Below are positions 1-9,161 of a stretch of DNA of 64,000 nt, piece by piece. This DNA comes from CAVTRI01 sp963737075. Lineage in GTDB: Bacteria > Actinomycetota > Acidimicrobiia > Acidimicrobiales > Palsa-688. The notes under the pieces are model-generated. The model saw nothing but the letters and a program-made list of their open reading frames with translations, was not told where the DNA came from and made no database searches. Position 1 is the first letter of the stretch. Each line of letters begins with the position of its first letter. A program made the position numbers and the translations under genes. The stretch lies in NCBI GenBank assembly GCA_963737075.1, contig CAVTRI010000001.1:744001-808000 (forward strand). The letters run 5' to 3'.

Positions 1-617
1 AACGGCGGTCGGTACGACAACCGCAGGGCGATCTGGCCGGGCGCGGCGGGAGGCCGGTGCTCGGCGGCCGCCGCACGAAGAGCGGTCGGCGTGAGGGCGA
101 ACACCTCACGAAGCGTGTCATTGAACTGCCGGATGCTCGCGAAGCCGGCCGCGAACGCCACGTCCGAAATCGGCATGTCGGTCGTTTCCAGCAACGTGCG
201 GGCGCTTTGCACTCGGTGCGCCCGGGCGAGCGCCAGTGGCCCCGCACCGACCTCCGCTCGCATCTGCCGATGCAGTTGGCGCTCGCTGTAATGGAGACGC
301 TGGGCGAGGCCGCTCACACCCTCCCGCTCGACGACCCCGTCCGCGATCAGCCGCATGGCGCGCCCGACCAGGTCGGCGCGTTGGTGCCACTCAGGCGAGC
401 CCGGCGCCGCATCGGGGCGGCAGCGCTTGCAGGCCCGGAACCCCGCCTCCTGTGCGGCAGCTGCGGACGGAAAGAACCGCACGTTCGCTCGCTTCGGGGT
501 AATCGCCGGGCAGCTCGGGCGGCAATAGATGCCTGTCGTGAGCACCGCCGTGAAAAACGCGCCGTCGAACCGCCCGTCCCGGCTCTGCACTGCCCGGTAG
601 CAGTGGTCGTCATCCAT
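1..617 (-). CDS. Ada-type/AraC/AlkA DNA repair protein, 3' part missing
   Basis: Alkylation-damage repair and regulation. Reading leftwards from the ATG at 617, the first ~70 residues form an Ada-like zinc domain: TTGIYCRPSCPA and later ACKRCRPD supply four cysteines. An AraC-type helix-turn-helix follows (RQLHRQM, ISDVAFAAGFASIRQFN). The chain then enters what looks like the start of an AlkA glycosylase domain (ALRLSYRPP) and runs off the left edge with no stop. This is the known fused layout of actinobacterial 3-methyladenine glycosylase 2. The Ada methyl-acceptor idea for the first cysteine pair comes from the family. Only about 205 residues are visible, so the glycosylase active site cannot be checked. 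Confidence 0.86.
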   Translation of the reverse strand, partial: MDDDHCYRAVQSRDGRFDGAFFTAVLTTGIYCRPSCPAITPKRANVRFFPSAAAAQEAGFRACKRCRPDAAPGSPEWHQRADLVGRAMRLIADGVVEREGVSGLAQRLHYSERQLHRQMRAEVGAGPLALARAHRVQSARTLLETTDMPISDVAFAAGFASIRQFNDTLREVFALTPTALRAAAAEHRPPAAPGQIALRLSYRPP

Positions 618-725
618 GCATCTACCGTCGCGCATCAACCGTGCTTCGACTAGCGGGTTTCGGACATCTCCTTCGCTTGCCCGACCACGTAAAATCGGCC
701 TGCTTGTCGGTGGAAAAAGCGAGCA

Positions 726-1820
726 CTAGCCGGACCGACGCACGTCGATCCGAGCTCGGCGAGCGTGCCGGCGCAGCGCCTGGTCCACCAGCAGATCGAT
801 CAGCGACGCGTACGGCACCCCCGAGGCTGCCCACAGCAACGGGAACATTGACCCCGGCGTGAAGCCCGGGATCGTGTTGACCTCGTTGAGCAGCGGCCCG
901 CGGCCTTGCTCTTCAAGGAAGAAATCCACCCGGGCCATGCCGTCGACCCGCAGCGCACGGCAGGCGTCGAGGGCCAACGACTGGATCCGCTCCGCGACGC
1001 CGGCGTCGAGCTCGGCGGGAACGATGAGCTGCGCCTTCCCGGTCAGGTACTTGTCCTCGAAGTCGTAGAACTCATGACTCGGTCGCAACTCGCCCGGCAC
1101 GCTGACTCGCAACTCGGGCCAGCCCAGCACGCCAACCTCGATCTCCCTGGCGACGATCGCCTCCTCGATCATCACGAACTCGTCGTAGCGCAAGGCCAGC
1201 GTCACCGCCTCGGCGAGCTCGTCCGCAGCCCTCACTTTGGAGACGCCGACCGAGGAGCCCATGTTGGCGGGCTTGACGAAGACCGGCCAACCCAGCTCGG
1301 CCTCCACTCGTTTGGCGATGAGATCGTCCACCTCGCTGTCGCGCAGACAGAGATGCCGGGGTTGCGGCAGGCCGGCGGAGGCGAAGAGCGCCTTCGCCAG
1401 GCCCTTGTCCATCGCCGCCGCCGAGCCGGCCACGCCGGCCCCCGCGTACGGGACGCCCGCCACGTCCAGCAGACCCTGGACGGTCCCATCCTCGCCCATC
1501 GGGCCGTGCAGCAGCGGCAGGACGACGAGGGGACCGTCAGCGGGTTCGCCGACCACGCTTCCAATCGCCCGCGCATCCAGCGTGCCAGGAGCATCGCTGG
1601 CACCCTCGCCAGGGGTCGGGAGGGCGCGGGCGCCTGCCGCCAGCTTCGCGGCCGACTCGGTGGCATCCACCCACCTGCCGTCGCTGGTGATGCCGACCAA
1701 CCGCAGGTCGTAGCGCCGAGGGTCGACCGCCTGCACCACGTTAAGGGCGGAGATGCACGACACCTCGTGTTCGGCTGACCGACCGCCGTACAGGACGACC
1801 AGGCGGACTCGGGGGGACAT
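726..1820 (-). CDS. ddl: D-alanine--D-alanine ligase
   Basis: Cytoplasmic ATP-grasp ligase that joins two D-alanines for peptidoglycan precursor synthesis. The 364-residue product has the family length. It opens with VVLYGGRSAEHEVSCISA, has LHGPMGEDGTVQGLL near residue 105, the ATP-grasp core PVFVKPANMGSSVGVSKV near 180, and the metal-binding end segment ARVDFFLEE...LLNEVNTIPGFT near 295-320. It is divergent from murF with only 28 bp between the two ATGs. MurF uses the D-Ala-D-Ala made here, so the pair forms a functional cell-wall unit and presumably shares a compact divergent promoter, although none is obvious. Confidence 0.96.
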   Translation of the reverse strand: MSPRVRLVVLYGGRSAEHEVSCISALNVVQAVDPRRYDLRLVGITSDGRWVDATESAAKLAAGARALPTPGEGASDAPGTLDARAIGSVVGEPADGPLVVLPLLHGPMGEDGTVQGLLDVAGVPYAGAGVAGSAAAMDKGLAKALFASAGLPQPRHLCLRDSEVDDLIAKRVEAELGWPVFVKPANMGSSVGVSKVRAADELAEAVTLALRYDEFVMIEEAIVAREIEVGVLGWPELRVSVPGELRPSHEFYDFEDKYLTGKAQLIVPAELDAGVAERIQSLALDACRALRVDGMARVDFFLEEQGRGPLLNEVNTIPGFTPGSMFPLLWAASGVPYASLIDLLVDQALRRHARRARIDVRRSG

Positions 1821-1848
1821 CGCACCATAACGCTAGCGCTGCGCTGGC

Positions 1849-3255
1849 ATGATCGAACGCATGCACTGGTCGCTCGCGCAGGTCGCCGATGCGACTGGAG
1901 GTCGGCTGCTCGCGCCCGAAGGTGCTTCCTTGGCGTCGCCGGAGCAGGTGGTGACCAGCGTGACCATCGACTCCCGAACGGCCAGAGCACAGAGCCTGTT
2001 CGTGCCGATCGTCGCCGCCCGCGACGGGCACCGCTTTCTCCAGGATGCGATCGATCATGGTGCGACCGCCGTTGTGCTCGCAGCCGGCCGGGGCCCGGTG
2101 CCCGTTCCCTCGGTCGAGGTCGCCGACACCGGCCGGGCGCTGCTCGACCTCGGACGGGCCGCCCGGGACCGCTTCGCCAGGCCCATCGCTGGCATCACGG
2201 GATCGGTCGGCAAGACGTCGACCAAAGACTTGGCAGCCAGCACCCTGGCGCGCCGGTGGCGGGTAGCCGCGAGCGAGCGATCGTTCAACAACGAGCTCGG
2301 CGTGCCGCTCACCCTCGTCAATGTCCCCGACGCCGCCGACGTGGCCGTGGTGGAGATGGGCGCCCGCGGGCCGGGGCACATCGCCGCCCTGTGCACCATC
2401 GCTCGACCCACCATCGGCGTCGTCACCGCGGTCACCGCCGCCCACACCGAGTGCTTCGGAACCATCGACGGGGTGGCCGCCGCCAAGGGCGAACTGGTCG
2501 AAGCTCTGCCCGCGACAGGCACGGCGATCCTCAATGCCGACGATGATTGGGTCCTCGGCATGGCCGCCAGAAGCGCGGCGAGGGTGCTGCGGTACTCGGC
2601 GGGGCGGGGTGCCGGGGCGGGGGCGGCGGAGAGCGGTGCCGGGGTGGGGGCGGACATCGTTGCTTCGCAGCTCTCGGTCGACCGGGACCTGCGGCCCCGG
2701 TTTGTGCTGCGTTCCCCGTGGGGATCGGCCTCCGTCCACCTGGCCGTCCGGGGCGCCCACCAGGTCGGCAACGCCCTCGCCGCCGCCGCCATCGCTCTCC
2801 TGTGTGACGTACCCGTCGCCGAGGTCGCCGCCGGCCTCGAAGAGGCGACGATCAGCGCCTGGCGGATGCAGCTCCAACGCACCCCCAGCGGTGCGGCGGT
2901 GCTCAACGACGCGTACAACGCCAACCCGGCGTCCATGGCTGCTGCTCTGCGGGCGCTTGCCGCCCTGCCCGCCCGCCGGCGGGTCGCGGTGGTCGGCCTG
3001 ATGGCCGAGCTCGGCGATCTCGCTGTCCCTGAGCACCAGCAGGCGGCACGTCTTGCGGGGCAGCTGGGGATCCAGCTGATCGCAGTGGGCACCGACTTGT
3101 ACGGTGTGGCTTCCGTGGACGGCGTCGACGGAGCGCTGGCCGCGCTGCGCGACCGGCTCGGAGGCGACCTCGAGGAAAGTGACGCGGTGCTGGTCAAGGC
3201 CAGCCGTGTCGTTGGGCTCGAGCGGCTGGCAGAGCTGCTGGTGGACGGAACCTAA
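1849..3255 (+). CDS. murF: UDP-N-acetylmuramoyl-tripeptide--D-alanyl-D-alanine ligase
   Basis: Adds D-Ala-D-Ala to UDP-MurNAc-tripeptide, the last cytoplasmic step of peptidoglycan precursor synthesis. The 468-residue protein has the Mur-ligase P-loop GITGSVGKTSTKD near residue 120, the central-domain signature SFNNELGVPLTLVN near 145, and the C-terminal LNDAYNANPASM near 350. ATG 1849 is used; ATG 1861 (MHWSLAQVAD) is an equally plausible start. A Gly/Ala-rich low-complexity insert (about residues 250-265) is encoded by a G-rich repeat at 2600-2655 that also occurs elsewhere in the window. The 3' end overlaps the convergent ChbG-like gene by 4 bp. Confidence 0.95.
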   Translation: MIERMHWSLAQVADATGGRLLAPEGASLASPEQVVTSVTIDSRTARAQSLFVPIVAARDGHRFLQDAIDHGATAVVLAAGRGPVPVPSVEVADTGRALLDLGRAARDRFARPIAGITGSVGKTSTKDLAASTLARRWRVAASERSFNNELGVPLTLVNVPDAADVAVVEMGARGPGHIAALCTIARPTIGVVTAVTAAHTECFGTIDGVAAAKGELVEALPATGTAILNADDDWVLGMAARSAARVLRYSAGRGAGAGAAESGAGVGADIVASQLSVDRDLRPRFVLRSPWGSASVHLAVRGAHQVGNALAAAAIALLCDVPVAEVAAGLEEATISAWRMQLQRTPSGAAVLNDAYNANPASMAAALRALAALPARRRVAVVGLMAELGDLAVPEHQQAARLAGQLGIQLIAVGTDLYGVASVDGVDGALAALRDRLGGDLEESDAVLVKASRVVGLERLAELLVDGT

Positions 3256-4103
3256 GGGCTGCCGGAGACCGTCGCCCGCTGCAAGTCCCGCAGGGCGCGG
3301 TAGCCGATGAGGGTGACCCCTGCCCGTTCCGCGAGCGCTCGCAGCGACCCGGCCGCGGTGACGACATCGTGGTCATCGACGCGCGCCGGCCAATCGGGCA
3401 TGACGGCCCTCAGCTCGGCGGTGTCGACAGCCGGGCGAACCACAACCTCGGTCACGCCCGGGCGCAGATCGGAGAGCAGCCGGTCCAGCGCTCGGCGGCT
3501 GCCCTGGTCGCGGGCCACACGCACCAGGTTGTCGGGGCTGACCACGCCTTCCTCGGCCGCCAGGCGGCGGAGAGGAAAGCCGATCTGGCGTTCGCTCGAC
3601 GCCGGCGGCAGCCGCATGGGCAGGCCGAACTCGACGGCCAGTTCCAGCGCCACGTCAAAGAACTCTGGACGTAGCTCCAGCGACGCCATGTGGGCGCTGA
3701 GGTGGCTGACGTCGAACCCCCAGTAGACCGCCCGCTCGATCTGAGCCCGGCATTCTCTGCGAACCTCGTCGGTGTCGGCGTGGTCCCACAGATCCTCGAG
3801 CGTTCGAGGGAAGCCGCCGTCGCCGTCGAGCAGCGACGGGCAGTGCGTGATCGGGGCCCACCGGTACAGCTCGTACTCGGCGTTGAGCGTGAGATGGACT
3901 CCCACGTCCTCGCCCCGGTAGCGCGACGTCGCCTCCCGGGCCCATGGTCCGGGGACCATGAGGCCCGCCGCTTTCGCCATGCCTTCCCGCAGGGCGCGGT
4001 AGACACCGGAATTGCTGGCGTGGCTGACACCGAGCTCGTCGGCGGTCACAATGAGCAGCGAGGCGTCTGGCCCGTATCCCAGCGCCTCGGCCAGGGCGGT
4101 CAC
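3252..4103 (-). CDS. ChbG/HpnK family (YdjC-like) deacetylase
   Basis: Predicted metal-dependent carbohydrate deacetylase. The 283-residue protein starts with LIVTADELGVSHASNSGVYRA, a variant of the family TADDFG motif, followed by GVHLTLNAEYE and HLSAHMASLE, which carry the histidines that bind metal in this family. The second aspartate of TADDFG is glutamate here, so metal coordination may differ. The natural substrate is unknown; relatives act on chito-oligosaccharides or hopanoid precursors. It converges on murF and lies 24 bp from the thiolase gene, same strand. Confidence 0.85.
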   Translation of the reverse strand: MTALAEALGYGPDASLLIVTADELGVSHASNSGVYRALREGMAKAAGLMVPGPWAREATSRYRGEDVGVHLTLNAEYELYRWAPITHCPSLLDGDGGFPRTLEDLWDHADTDEVRRECRAQIERAVYWGFDVSHLSAHMASLELRPEFFDVALELAVEFGLPMRLPPASSERQIGFPLRRLAAEEGVVSPDNLVRVARDQGSRRALDRLLSDLRPGVTEVVVRPAVDTAELRAVMPDWPARVDDHDVVTAAGSLRALAERAGVTLIGYRALRDLQRATVSGSP

Positions 4104-4127
4104 CGGCCGGTGTGCATCAGGAGGCGG

Positions 4128-5303
4128 TCAGCGGACGAGGAGGGTCCCGGTGCCCAGGCCGCCGCCGCAGCACATGCTGATCAGGGCCCGGCGGCCATTG
4201 CGGCGTTCGAGCTCGTGCAGCGCCTTGGTGATCAGGACCACGCCGGTGCCGCCGAGCGGGTGACCGAGAGCGATGGCGCCACCATTGGGGTTGACGGCGT
4301 CGGGGTCGGGCTTTACCTCGCGTTCCCAGGCCAGCACCACCGACGCGAACGCTTCGTTGATCTCGAAGACGTCCACGTCGCCAATCCCGACACCCGCCCT
4401 TTCCAGCAGCAGGTTGGTGGCGTCAATCGGGCCGGTGAGCATGAGCACGGGGTCGACGCCTACCAGGCACGTTGCTTCGACATGGGCCCGCGGCGTCAGC
4501 CCGAGGTCCTGGGCGCGTGAGGCGCTCATCAGCAGCACCGCCCCGGCGCCGTCGGAAATCTGGGACGAGGTGCCCGCGGTGTGCACCCCCTTCGGCCGGG
4601 CGACCGGCTTCAACGTGGCCAGGCCTTCGGCCGTCGTCTCTCGCAGGCCTTCGTCCCGGTCCACCGTGCGGTGCTCGCCGGTCGGCTTGCCATCGTCGTC
4701 GACGACCGGAGCCTGGACGGGAACGATCTGGGTCTCGAAGCGCCCTTCCGCCCACGCTTGTGCGGCGTGTTGCTGGGACGTCAGGCCGAAGGCGTCGGTG
4801 TCTGCCCGGGTGATGCCCCACGCGTCTGCGATGCGTTCGGCGCCCTCGAACTGGCTAGTGAACTCGTAGTGGCCGAAATAGGACTTCGGCACCGCCCGGC
4901 CAAGCCCGAGTTCCTTGGAGCTGTTGGAGCCGATCGGGATGCGCGACATGGACTCCACACCCGACGCGACGGCCACGTCCACCGTCCCCGACGCAATGAG
5001 GCTGGCGGCCAGGTTGAACGCCTGCTGGCTGGACCCGCACTGGCTGTCCACGGTCGTCGTCGCGACCGACTGGGGCAGGCCCGCAGCCAACCACGCGGTG
5101 CGGCCGATGTTGAACGACTGCTCGCCAACCTGCGAGACGCACCCGGTCACCATCTGGCCGACGACGGCGGGATCGATACCGGTCCGTTCGACCAGGGCGG
5201 CGATCACCCCACCGAGGAGATCGCCGGGATGGACAGTGGACAAGCCACCGTTGCGGCGGCCCACGGGCGTGCGCACGGCGTCAACAATCACGACCTCGTT
5301 CAT
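4128..5303 (-). CDS. acetyl-CoA acetyltransferase (thiolase)
   Basis: Thiolase-superfamily enzyme that cleaves or forms 3-ketoacyl-CoA. Translation from the ATG at 5303 gives 391 residues, the usual length, starting MNEVVIVDAVRTPVGRRNGG. The acylated cysteine is Cys89 in VDSQCGSSQQAFN. NEAFASV, the catalytic GHPLGGTG histidine segment and the terminal CCGGGLGTGTLL cysteine motif are all present. The reading frame stays open upstream to 5516, but that extension has no thiolase character. The surrounding dehydrogenases and CoA-transferase suggest fatty-acid, sterol or other acyl-CoA degradation; the exact pathway is not shown. Confidence 0.94.
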   Translation of the reverse strand: MNEVVIVDAVRTPVGRRNGGLSTVHPGDLLGGVIAALVERTGIDPAVVGQMVTGCVSQVGEQSFNIGRTAWLAAGLPQSVATTTVDSQCGSSQQAFNLAASLIASGTVDVAVASGVESMSRIPIGSNSSKELGLGRAVPKSYFGHYEFTSQFEGAERIADAWGITRADTDAFGLTSQQHAAQAWAEGRFETQIVPVQAPVVDDDGKPTGEHRTVDRDEGLRETTAEGLATLKPVARPKGVHTAGTSSQISDGAGAVLLMSASRAQDLGLTPRAHVEATCLVGVDPVLMLTGPIDATNLLLERAGVGIGDVDVFEINEAFASVVLAWEREVKPDPDAVNPNGGAIALGHPLGGTGVVLITKALHELERRNGRRALISMCCGGGLGTGTLLVR

Positions 5304-5381
5304 GTGCCGCAGCCTACCGGCGGGGGGCGGCGTGGGCCCTGCGCCGGGGTGACGGTCACACCCCCCGTGGATGATGGTCCC

Positions 5382-5531
5382 ATGGCAACCCAACTGATCC
5401 TCATCGACTCGAGCAGCGTCGACTGGCGCCTCGACGAGCGCACGAAGGAGATCGGCCGCCAAGGCATCGCCGCCGCCCGGGAAGCGCTCGCCGAGGCGTC
5501 CCGGCGTGCGGGCCATCGCCAGGCGGCATGA
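5382..5531 (+). CDS. small hypothetical protein (49 aa)
   Basis: A 49-residue frame, ATG 5382 to TGA 5531, reading MATQLILIDSSSVDWRLDER and ending in an Ala/Arg-rich amphipathic helix (GIAAAREALAEASRRAG). It sits between the divergent thiolase gene and the LLM oxidoreductase gene. The composition looks protein-like, and short actinobacterial proteins of this WRLDE type exist as far as I recall, but no function is assigned. Low-complexity helix and short length leave some doubt that it is expressed. Confidence 0.55.
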   Translation: MATQLILIDSSSVDWRLDERTKEIGRQGIAAAREALAEASRRAGHRQAA

Positions 5532-5601
5532 TCAGCTACCGGCGCGGTCGCAGTCCTCCTCCCGGGGTGGCGACGCCTGCGGGTCGGTAGCATGCCCGCC
5601 C

Positions 5602-6555
5602 GTGGGATACGGCATGACGGTTCCGTTCGACAGGGTCCCTCTGGCGCAACATCGTGAGTGGTACGACGAGCTGGTCGAGCTCGGCTACACCGACGCGTGG
5701 TCGGCGGAGTCAGACGGGGTCGACGCCTTCACCCCGCTCGCCCTGGCTGCCGCGTGGACACCCCGGCTGCGGCTGGGGACAGCAATCGTCCCCGCGTTCA
5801 CTCGCGGCCCGGCGGTCATGGCCCAGAGCGTGGCCGCCCTGGCCGACGCGGCGCCCGGGCGCTTCGCGTTCGGTATCGGCACGTCGTCCGACGTGATCGT
5901 GGAACGCTGGAACGGCATCGCCTTCGAGGAACCGTACCGGCGGACCCGCGACATGGTTCGGTTCCTGCGCCAAGCGCTGACCGGGGAGAGGGTCGACGCC
6001 GAGTTCGACACATTCACCGTCAAGGGGTTCCGACTTGGACGGGTACCGGAGGTGGTCCCGCCCATTCTCGTTGCCGCCCTGCGTCCTGGCATGCTGCACC
6101 TGGCCGGGCGAGAGGGTGACGGGGCGATCATCAACTGGCTGTCCGCCGAGGACGTGGCCCGGGTGGTGCCCGAAGTCGGCCCCGGCAAGGAGATTGTCGC
6201 CCGTATCTTCGTGTGCCCCTCGGACGACACTGACACCATTCGGGCCGTTGGCCGGCGCATGGTCGCCGCCTACCTCAACGTCCCCGTCTACGCGGCGTTC
6301 CACGAGTGGCTGGGACGTGGTCCGGTGCTGGGGGACATGTGGGCGGCGTGGAAGGCCGGCGATCGTAAGGCTGCCCTCGAGGCGATTCCCGATCATGTCG
6401 TCGACGATCTCCTGTTGCACGGCACGCCTGCACAGGTGCGGGCCGCTATCCGCCGTTATCAGGACAACGGCGTGACCACCCCTGCCCTCGCCGTCGTCCC
6501 GGTTGGCATCGACTTGCGGCAGGCGGTTCGGGACCTGTCGCCGTCGGCTGGCTGA
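5602..6555 (+). CDS. LLM class F420-dependent oxidoreductase
   Basis: Luciferase-like TIM-barrel oxidoreductase, probably using coenzyme F420. From GTG 5602 the product is 317 residues: VPFDRVPLAQHREWYDELVELGY, then LRLGTAIVPAFTRGPAVMAQSVAALADAAPGRFAFGIGTSS, which is the characteristic LLM segment, and later a LRLGR...PPILVAALRPGM block. GTG 5602 (VGYGMTVPFDR) is preferred over a longer extension lacking family character; ATG 5614 is the alternative. F420 dependence is inferred from the family and the actinobacterial context. The substrate is unknown. Confidence 0.9.
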   Translation: MGYGMTVPFDRVPLAQHREWYDELVELGYTDAWSAESDGVDAFTPLALAAAWTPRLRLGTAIVPAFTRGPAVMAQSVAALADAAPGRFAFGIGTSSDVIVERWNGIAFEEPYRRTRDMVRFLRQALTGERVDAEFDTFTVKGFRLGRVPEVVPPILVAALRPGMLHLAGREGDGAIINWLSAEDVARVVPEVGPGKEIVARIFVCPSDDTDTIRAVGRRMVAAYLNVPVYAAFHEWLGRGPVLGDMWAAWKAGDRKAALEAIPDHVVDDLLLHGTPAQVRAAIRRYQDNGVTTPALAVVPVGIDLRQAVRDLSPSAG

Positions 6556-6573
6556 CGCCGCCCTATCCGCGTT

Positions 6574-6876
6574 TCAGAGCAGCCGCAGCTGTTCGGCCCG
6601 GCACGCCCGCTCGGTGAGCGGTTCCCATCCCGTCTGGCCCTGGCGGCGATGGCATCGCACCTCGAGCTGCTCGACCCGCAGGCTCCTCGCCGCACCGTTG
6701 GCATCGGTGACGCCGACGCTCCCGTCGCGCTCACGCCGGTTGACCGAACCGGTTCGCCAGCGCCCGCCGTGCTGCGCTCGCCATCGGACCGCCTCCCCGG
6801 GCCGGAGGCCGAGGACGGCAAGCCCGCCGCCGGGTTCGTCAGCGACGCCGGAGCTCGGGACATCGCGTCGACTCAC
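6574..6876 (-). CDS. conserved actinobacterial small basic protein (100 aa)
   Basis: Frame on the minus strand from GTG 6876 to a stop at 6574, about 100 residues. The body LRPGEAVRWRAQHGGRWRTG, then RERDGSVGVTDANGAARSLRV, and the end WEPLTERACRAEQLRLL look like a real folded domain (short beta-barrel-like segment plus a C-terminal ERA-x-EQL tail) that I associate with uncharacterised actinobacterial proteins. It is convergent with the LLM gene and divergent from the LacI gene. Start uncertain: the frame stays open to an ATG at 7041, which would overlap the LacI gene. No function is assigned. Confidence 0.6.
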   Translation of the reverse strand: MSRRDVPSSGVADEPGGGLAVLGLRPGEAVRWRAQHGGRWRTGSVNRRERDGSVGVTDANGAARSLRVEQLEVRCHRRQGQTGWEPLTERACRAEQLRLL

Positions 6877-6952
6877 GCCCAGGAGGGTAGGCGCTGGTGG
6901 CGACCCGTATGGCTTTGTGCTCCCGGCGAGGATCCGGCAGGATGTCCGCCGG

Positions 6953-8024
6953 ATGGACGCCGAGGCCACCGACGGGAGGGACAACGGAAGACCGGTGCAG
7001 CTCCGCGATGTCGCGGCTGCGGCCGGCGTCTCGGTCTCCACCGCCTCCCGGGCCCTGAGCGGCGCCGGACGGGTGTCGCCGACGGCCGCCGCCGCGGTCC
7101 AGTCGGCCAGCGAAGCGCTCGGCTACCGGCCCAACCGGGTCGCCCGGGCTCTACGCGTGCAGTCGACTGGCAGCGTCGCGATGGCCCTCCCGTGGATCCG
7201 CAACCCGTACTACACCGAGCTCGTGGAGGCGGTCGAGTGCTGCCTGCGGGGCGAAGGCCTGGAGCTGTTCGTCGCCCAGACGCATGGAGATCCCGCCGAA
7301 GAGGCACGTCGCGTCCAATCGCTCATCGAGCGCCAGGCAGACGGGCTGCTCATCATTCCCGCCGACCGTCACGCGAGCGCCGCTGCCCTGGAGCGGGCCC
7401 GGCAGCACATCCCTGTCGTGCAGTTGGAGCGCCGGGTGGAGCGCTTCCGGGCGGACTACGTCGGCGTCGACAACGCGCTCGGCATCCGGCTCGTCGTCGA
7501 CCATCTCGTCGATGGTGGCTGTCGCCGCATCGGGTTCGTCTCCGGCCCGCAGGGCGCGTCAACCGGCCGAAGCCGGCTGCGGGCGTTCCGTGCCGCCATG
7601 CGCCGCCACCCCGGCGTGGCGGTCGAAGAACCGATCGTCGACAGGTTCACCTGGCAGGCCGGCGGGCGCGCTGTTCGGCGGTTGCACGCCGAAGGGCGGG
7701 TGCCCGATGGGCTCGTGTGCGGCTCGGATTCTGGTCGCCTTGGGGGTAGTCCGCGAGCTACAGGTGCTGGGGTACGCGGTGCCCGGCGAGGTGCGCGTGA
7801 CCGGCTTCGACGACATGATCTTCGCCGAGCTCTCCGGGCCGCCGCTGACCACGGTCCACCAGCCCACCGGCGGCATTGCTCGAGCCGCCGTGGACCGCCT
7901 GGTGGCCCGGCTGCGCGGCGCCGGGGGACCACCGACCGCGCGGGAACTCAAGCCGACGCTCCGCGTGCGGGGTTCGTCTGTCGTTGCAGGAGAGGCGGCG
8001 GTTGCCGGCTTGGCCGCGGTCTGA
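6953..8024 (+). CDS. LacI family transcriptional regulator, frameshifted at 7727-7732
   Basis: DNA-binding repressor of the LacI/GalR family. ATG 6953 precedes the HTH (VQLRDVAAAAGVSVSTASRA, residues ~15-35) and hinge (EALGYRPNRVARALR), then a periplasmic-binding-like effector domain (QTHGDPAEEARRVQSLIERQ, DYVGVDNALG, FVSGP). After DGLVCGSD the frame breaks. Removing one T from GATTCT at 7727-7732 restores SDLVALGVVREL...VTGFDDMIF...LTTVHQP to the stop at 8024. The corrected length of ~356 residues is normal. As given, the product would lose the C-terminal third. The lesion is identical to those in five other genes here. The ligand is unknown; the adjacent dehydrogenases are possible targets. 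Confidence 0.88.
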
Positions 8025-8119
8025 TCGCTACTGCCTTGACAGAAGGTCGACGTTGACGCAACGGAGGAACCCGCCCGGGGCCGTCTCGGCTGCGGGCCCT
8101 GACAGAGGAGAAGCAGTCC

Positions 8120-9034
8120 ATGGCACGTTTGTGTGAAGGCCGGATCGTGATCGTCACCGGCGCCGGGCGTGGCATCGGCCGCGGCCACGCCCTCGAGTTC
8201 GCCCGGCAGGGAGCCAGGGTCGTGGTGAACGACCTGGGTGCCGAGGTGGATGGCACGGGGGGCTCGATCGGGCCCGCCGGTGAGGTCGTAGATGCCATCC
8301 GGGGCGCCGGCGGCGAAGCGGTCGCCAACGGCGACGACGTTTCCGACACCGACGGGGCGAAGCGGTTGATCGACACCGCGATCGACACGTTCGGAGGGCT
8401 CGACGTGCTGGTCAACAACGCCGGGATCCTGCGGGACCGAATGCTGATCAACATGACCCCCGAGGAGTGGGACGCAGTGATACGAGTGCACCTCCGGGGG
8501 ACGTACGCCCCGTCGCACTTTGCGGCGCATTACTGGAGGGAGCGTTCGAAGCAGGGCGAGGACGTCGACGCCCGGCTGATCAACACGTCCTCGTCTTCGG
8601 GCATCTACGGCAACCCGGGCCAGACCAACTACGGGGCGGCCAAGGCGGGCATCGCGGCGTTCACGATCATCGCCTCCAGGGAGCTGGAGCGTTACGGGGT
8701 GACCGTCAACTGCATAGCGCCCGGAGCGCTGACCCGCATGACCGAAAACCTCAACCGCCCTGGGCGCCCGTCACCGCAGGCGGGAGAGTGGAACCCCCGG
8801 GACCCCGACAACGTCGCTCCCCTGGTGGTGTGGCTGGGCAGCAGCGAGTCGCGGGGCGTGACCGGAAGAGTCTTCAACGTGTCCGGCGGCCACATCAGCG
8901 TCGCCGAGGGCTGGGTGGCCGGTCCGGCGGCAGACGAGGATCACCGATGGGATCCGAACGATCTCGGCAAAGTGATCCCCGACCTGGTGGCCCGGGCGGC
9001 GCCCAACGCCAACACCCGGGGGGTACGTGAGTGA
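8120..9034 (+). CDS. SDR family oxidoreductase (MFE-2-like 3-hydroxyacyl-CoA dehydrogenase type)
   Basis: NAD(P)-dependent short-chain dehydrogenase of 304 residues. The Rossmann motif is VTGAGRGIGRGHALEFARQG, followed by the VVVNDLG insert and VVDAIRGAGGEAVANGDDV typical of peroxisomal multifunctional enzyme 2 relatives. NNAGIL is at ~97, catalytic Ser in NTSSSSGIYG, and Tyr/Lys in NYGAAKAG. It follows a plausible Shine-Dalgarno (GAGGAGAAG) 10 bp before ATG 8120. It is read with the next dehydrogenase gene across a 66-bp duplication. Beta-oxidation-type dehydrogenation is inferred from family similarity. Confidence 0.92.
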   Translation: MARLCEGRIVIVTGAGRGIGRGHALEFARQGARVVVNDLGAEVDGTGGSIGPAGEVVDAIRGAGGEAVANGDDVSDTDGAKRLIDTAIDTFGGLDVLVNNAGILRDRMLINMTPEEWDAVIRVHLRGTYAPSHFAAHYWRERSKQGEDVDARLINTSSSSGIYGNPGQTNYGAAKAGIAAFTIIASRELERYGVTVNCIAPGALTRMTENLNRPGRPSPQAGEWNPRDPDNVAPLVVWLGSSESRGVTGRVFNVSGGHISVAEGWVAGPAADEDHRWDPNDLGKVIPDLVARAAPNANTRGVRE

Positions 9035-9161
9035 GCGAGCTTGGGAGCGAACCGATGAGCACAGGCTGGGGCACCGCGGCTTGGGCGGGTGCCCCAGTGA
9101 GCGAGCTTGGGAGCGAACCGATGAGCACAGGCTGGGGCACCGCGGCTTGGGCGGTGCCCCA
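9031..9161 (+). repeat. two tandem copies of a 65-66 bp sequence
   Basis: Copy 1 spans 9031-9096 (66 bp) and copy 2 spans 9097-9161 (65 bp, one G fewer in the GGGCGG run). Each begins GTGAGCGAGCTTGGGAGCG. The next base after copy 2 begins GTGAGCTCGCTTG, which resembles the start of a third copy and supplies the GTG start of the next dehydrogenase. The first copy begins inside the stop codon of the preceding gene. Each unit contains a GGGAGCG...ATGAG stretch that could mimic a ribosome site and start. Confidence 0.92.

Noticed and set aside
906..1778. Long + strand frame opposite ddl
   Set aside because: Shadow of a GC-rich gene; ddl on the other strand has full family motifs.
4581..5381. Long frame upstream of the 49-residue protein
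   Set aside because: It is antisense to the thiolase gene. Only the part from ATG 5382 is outside it.
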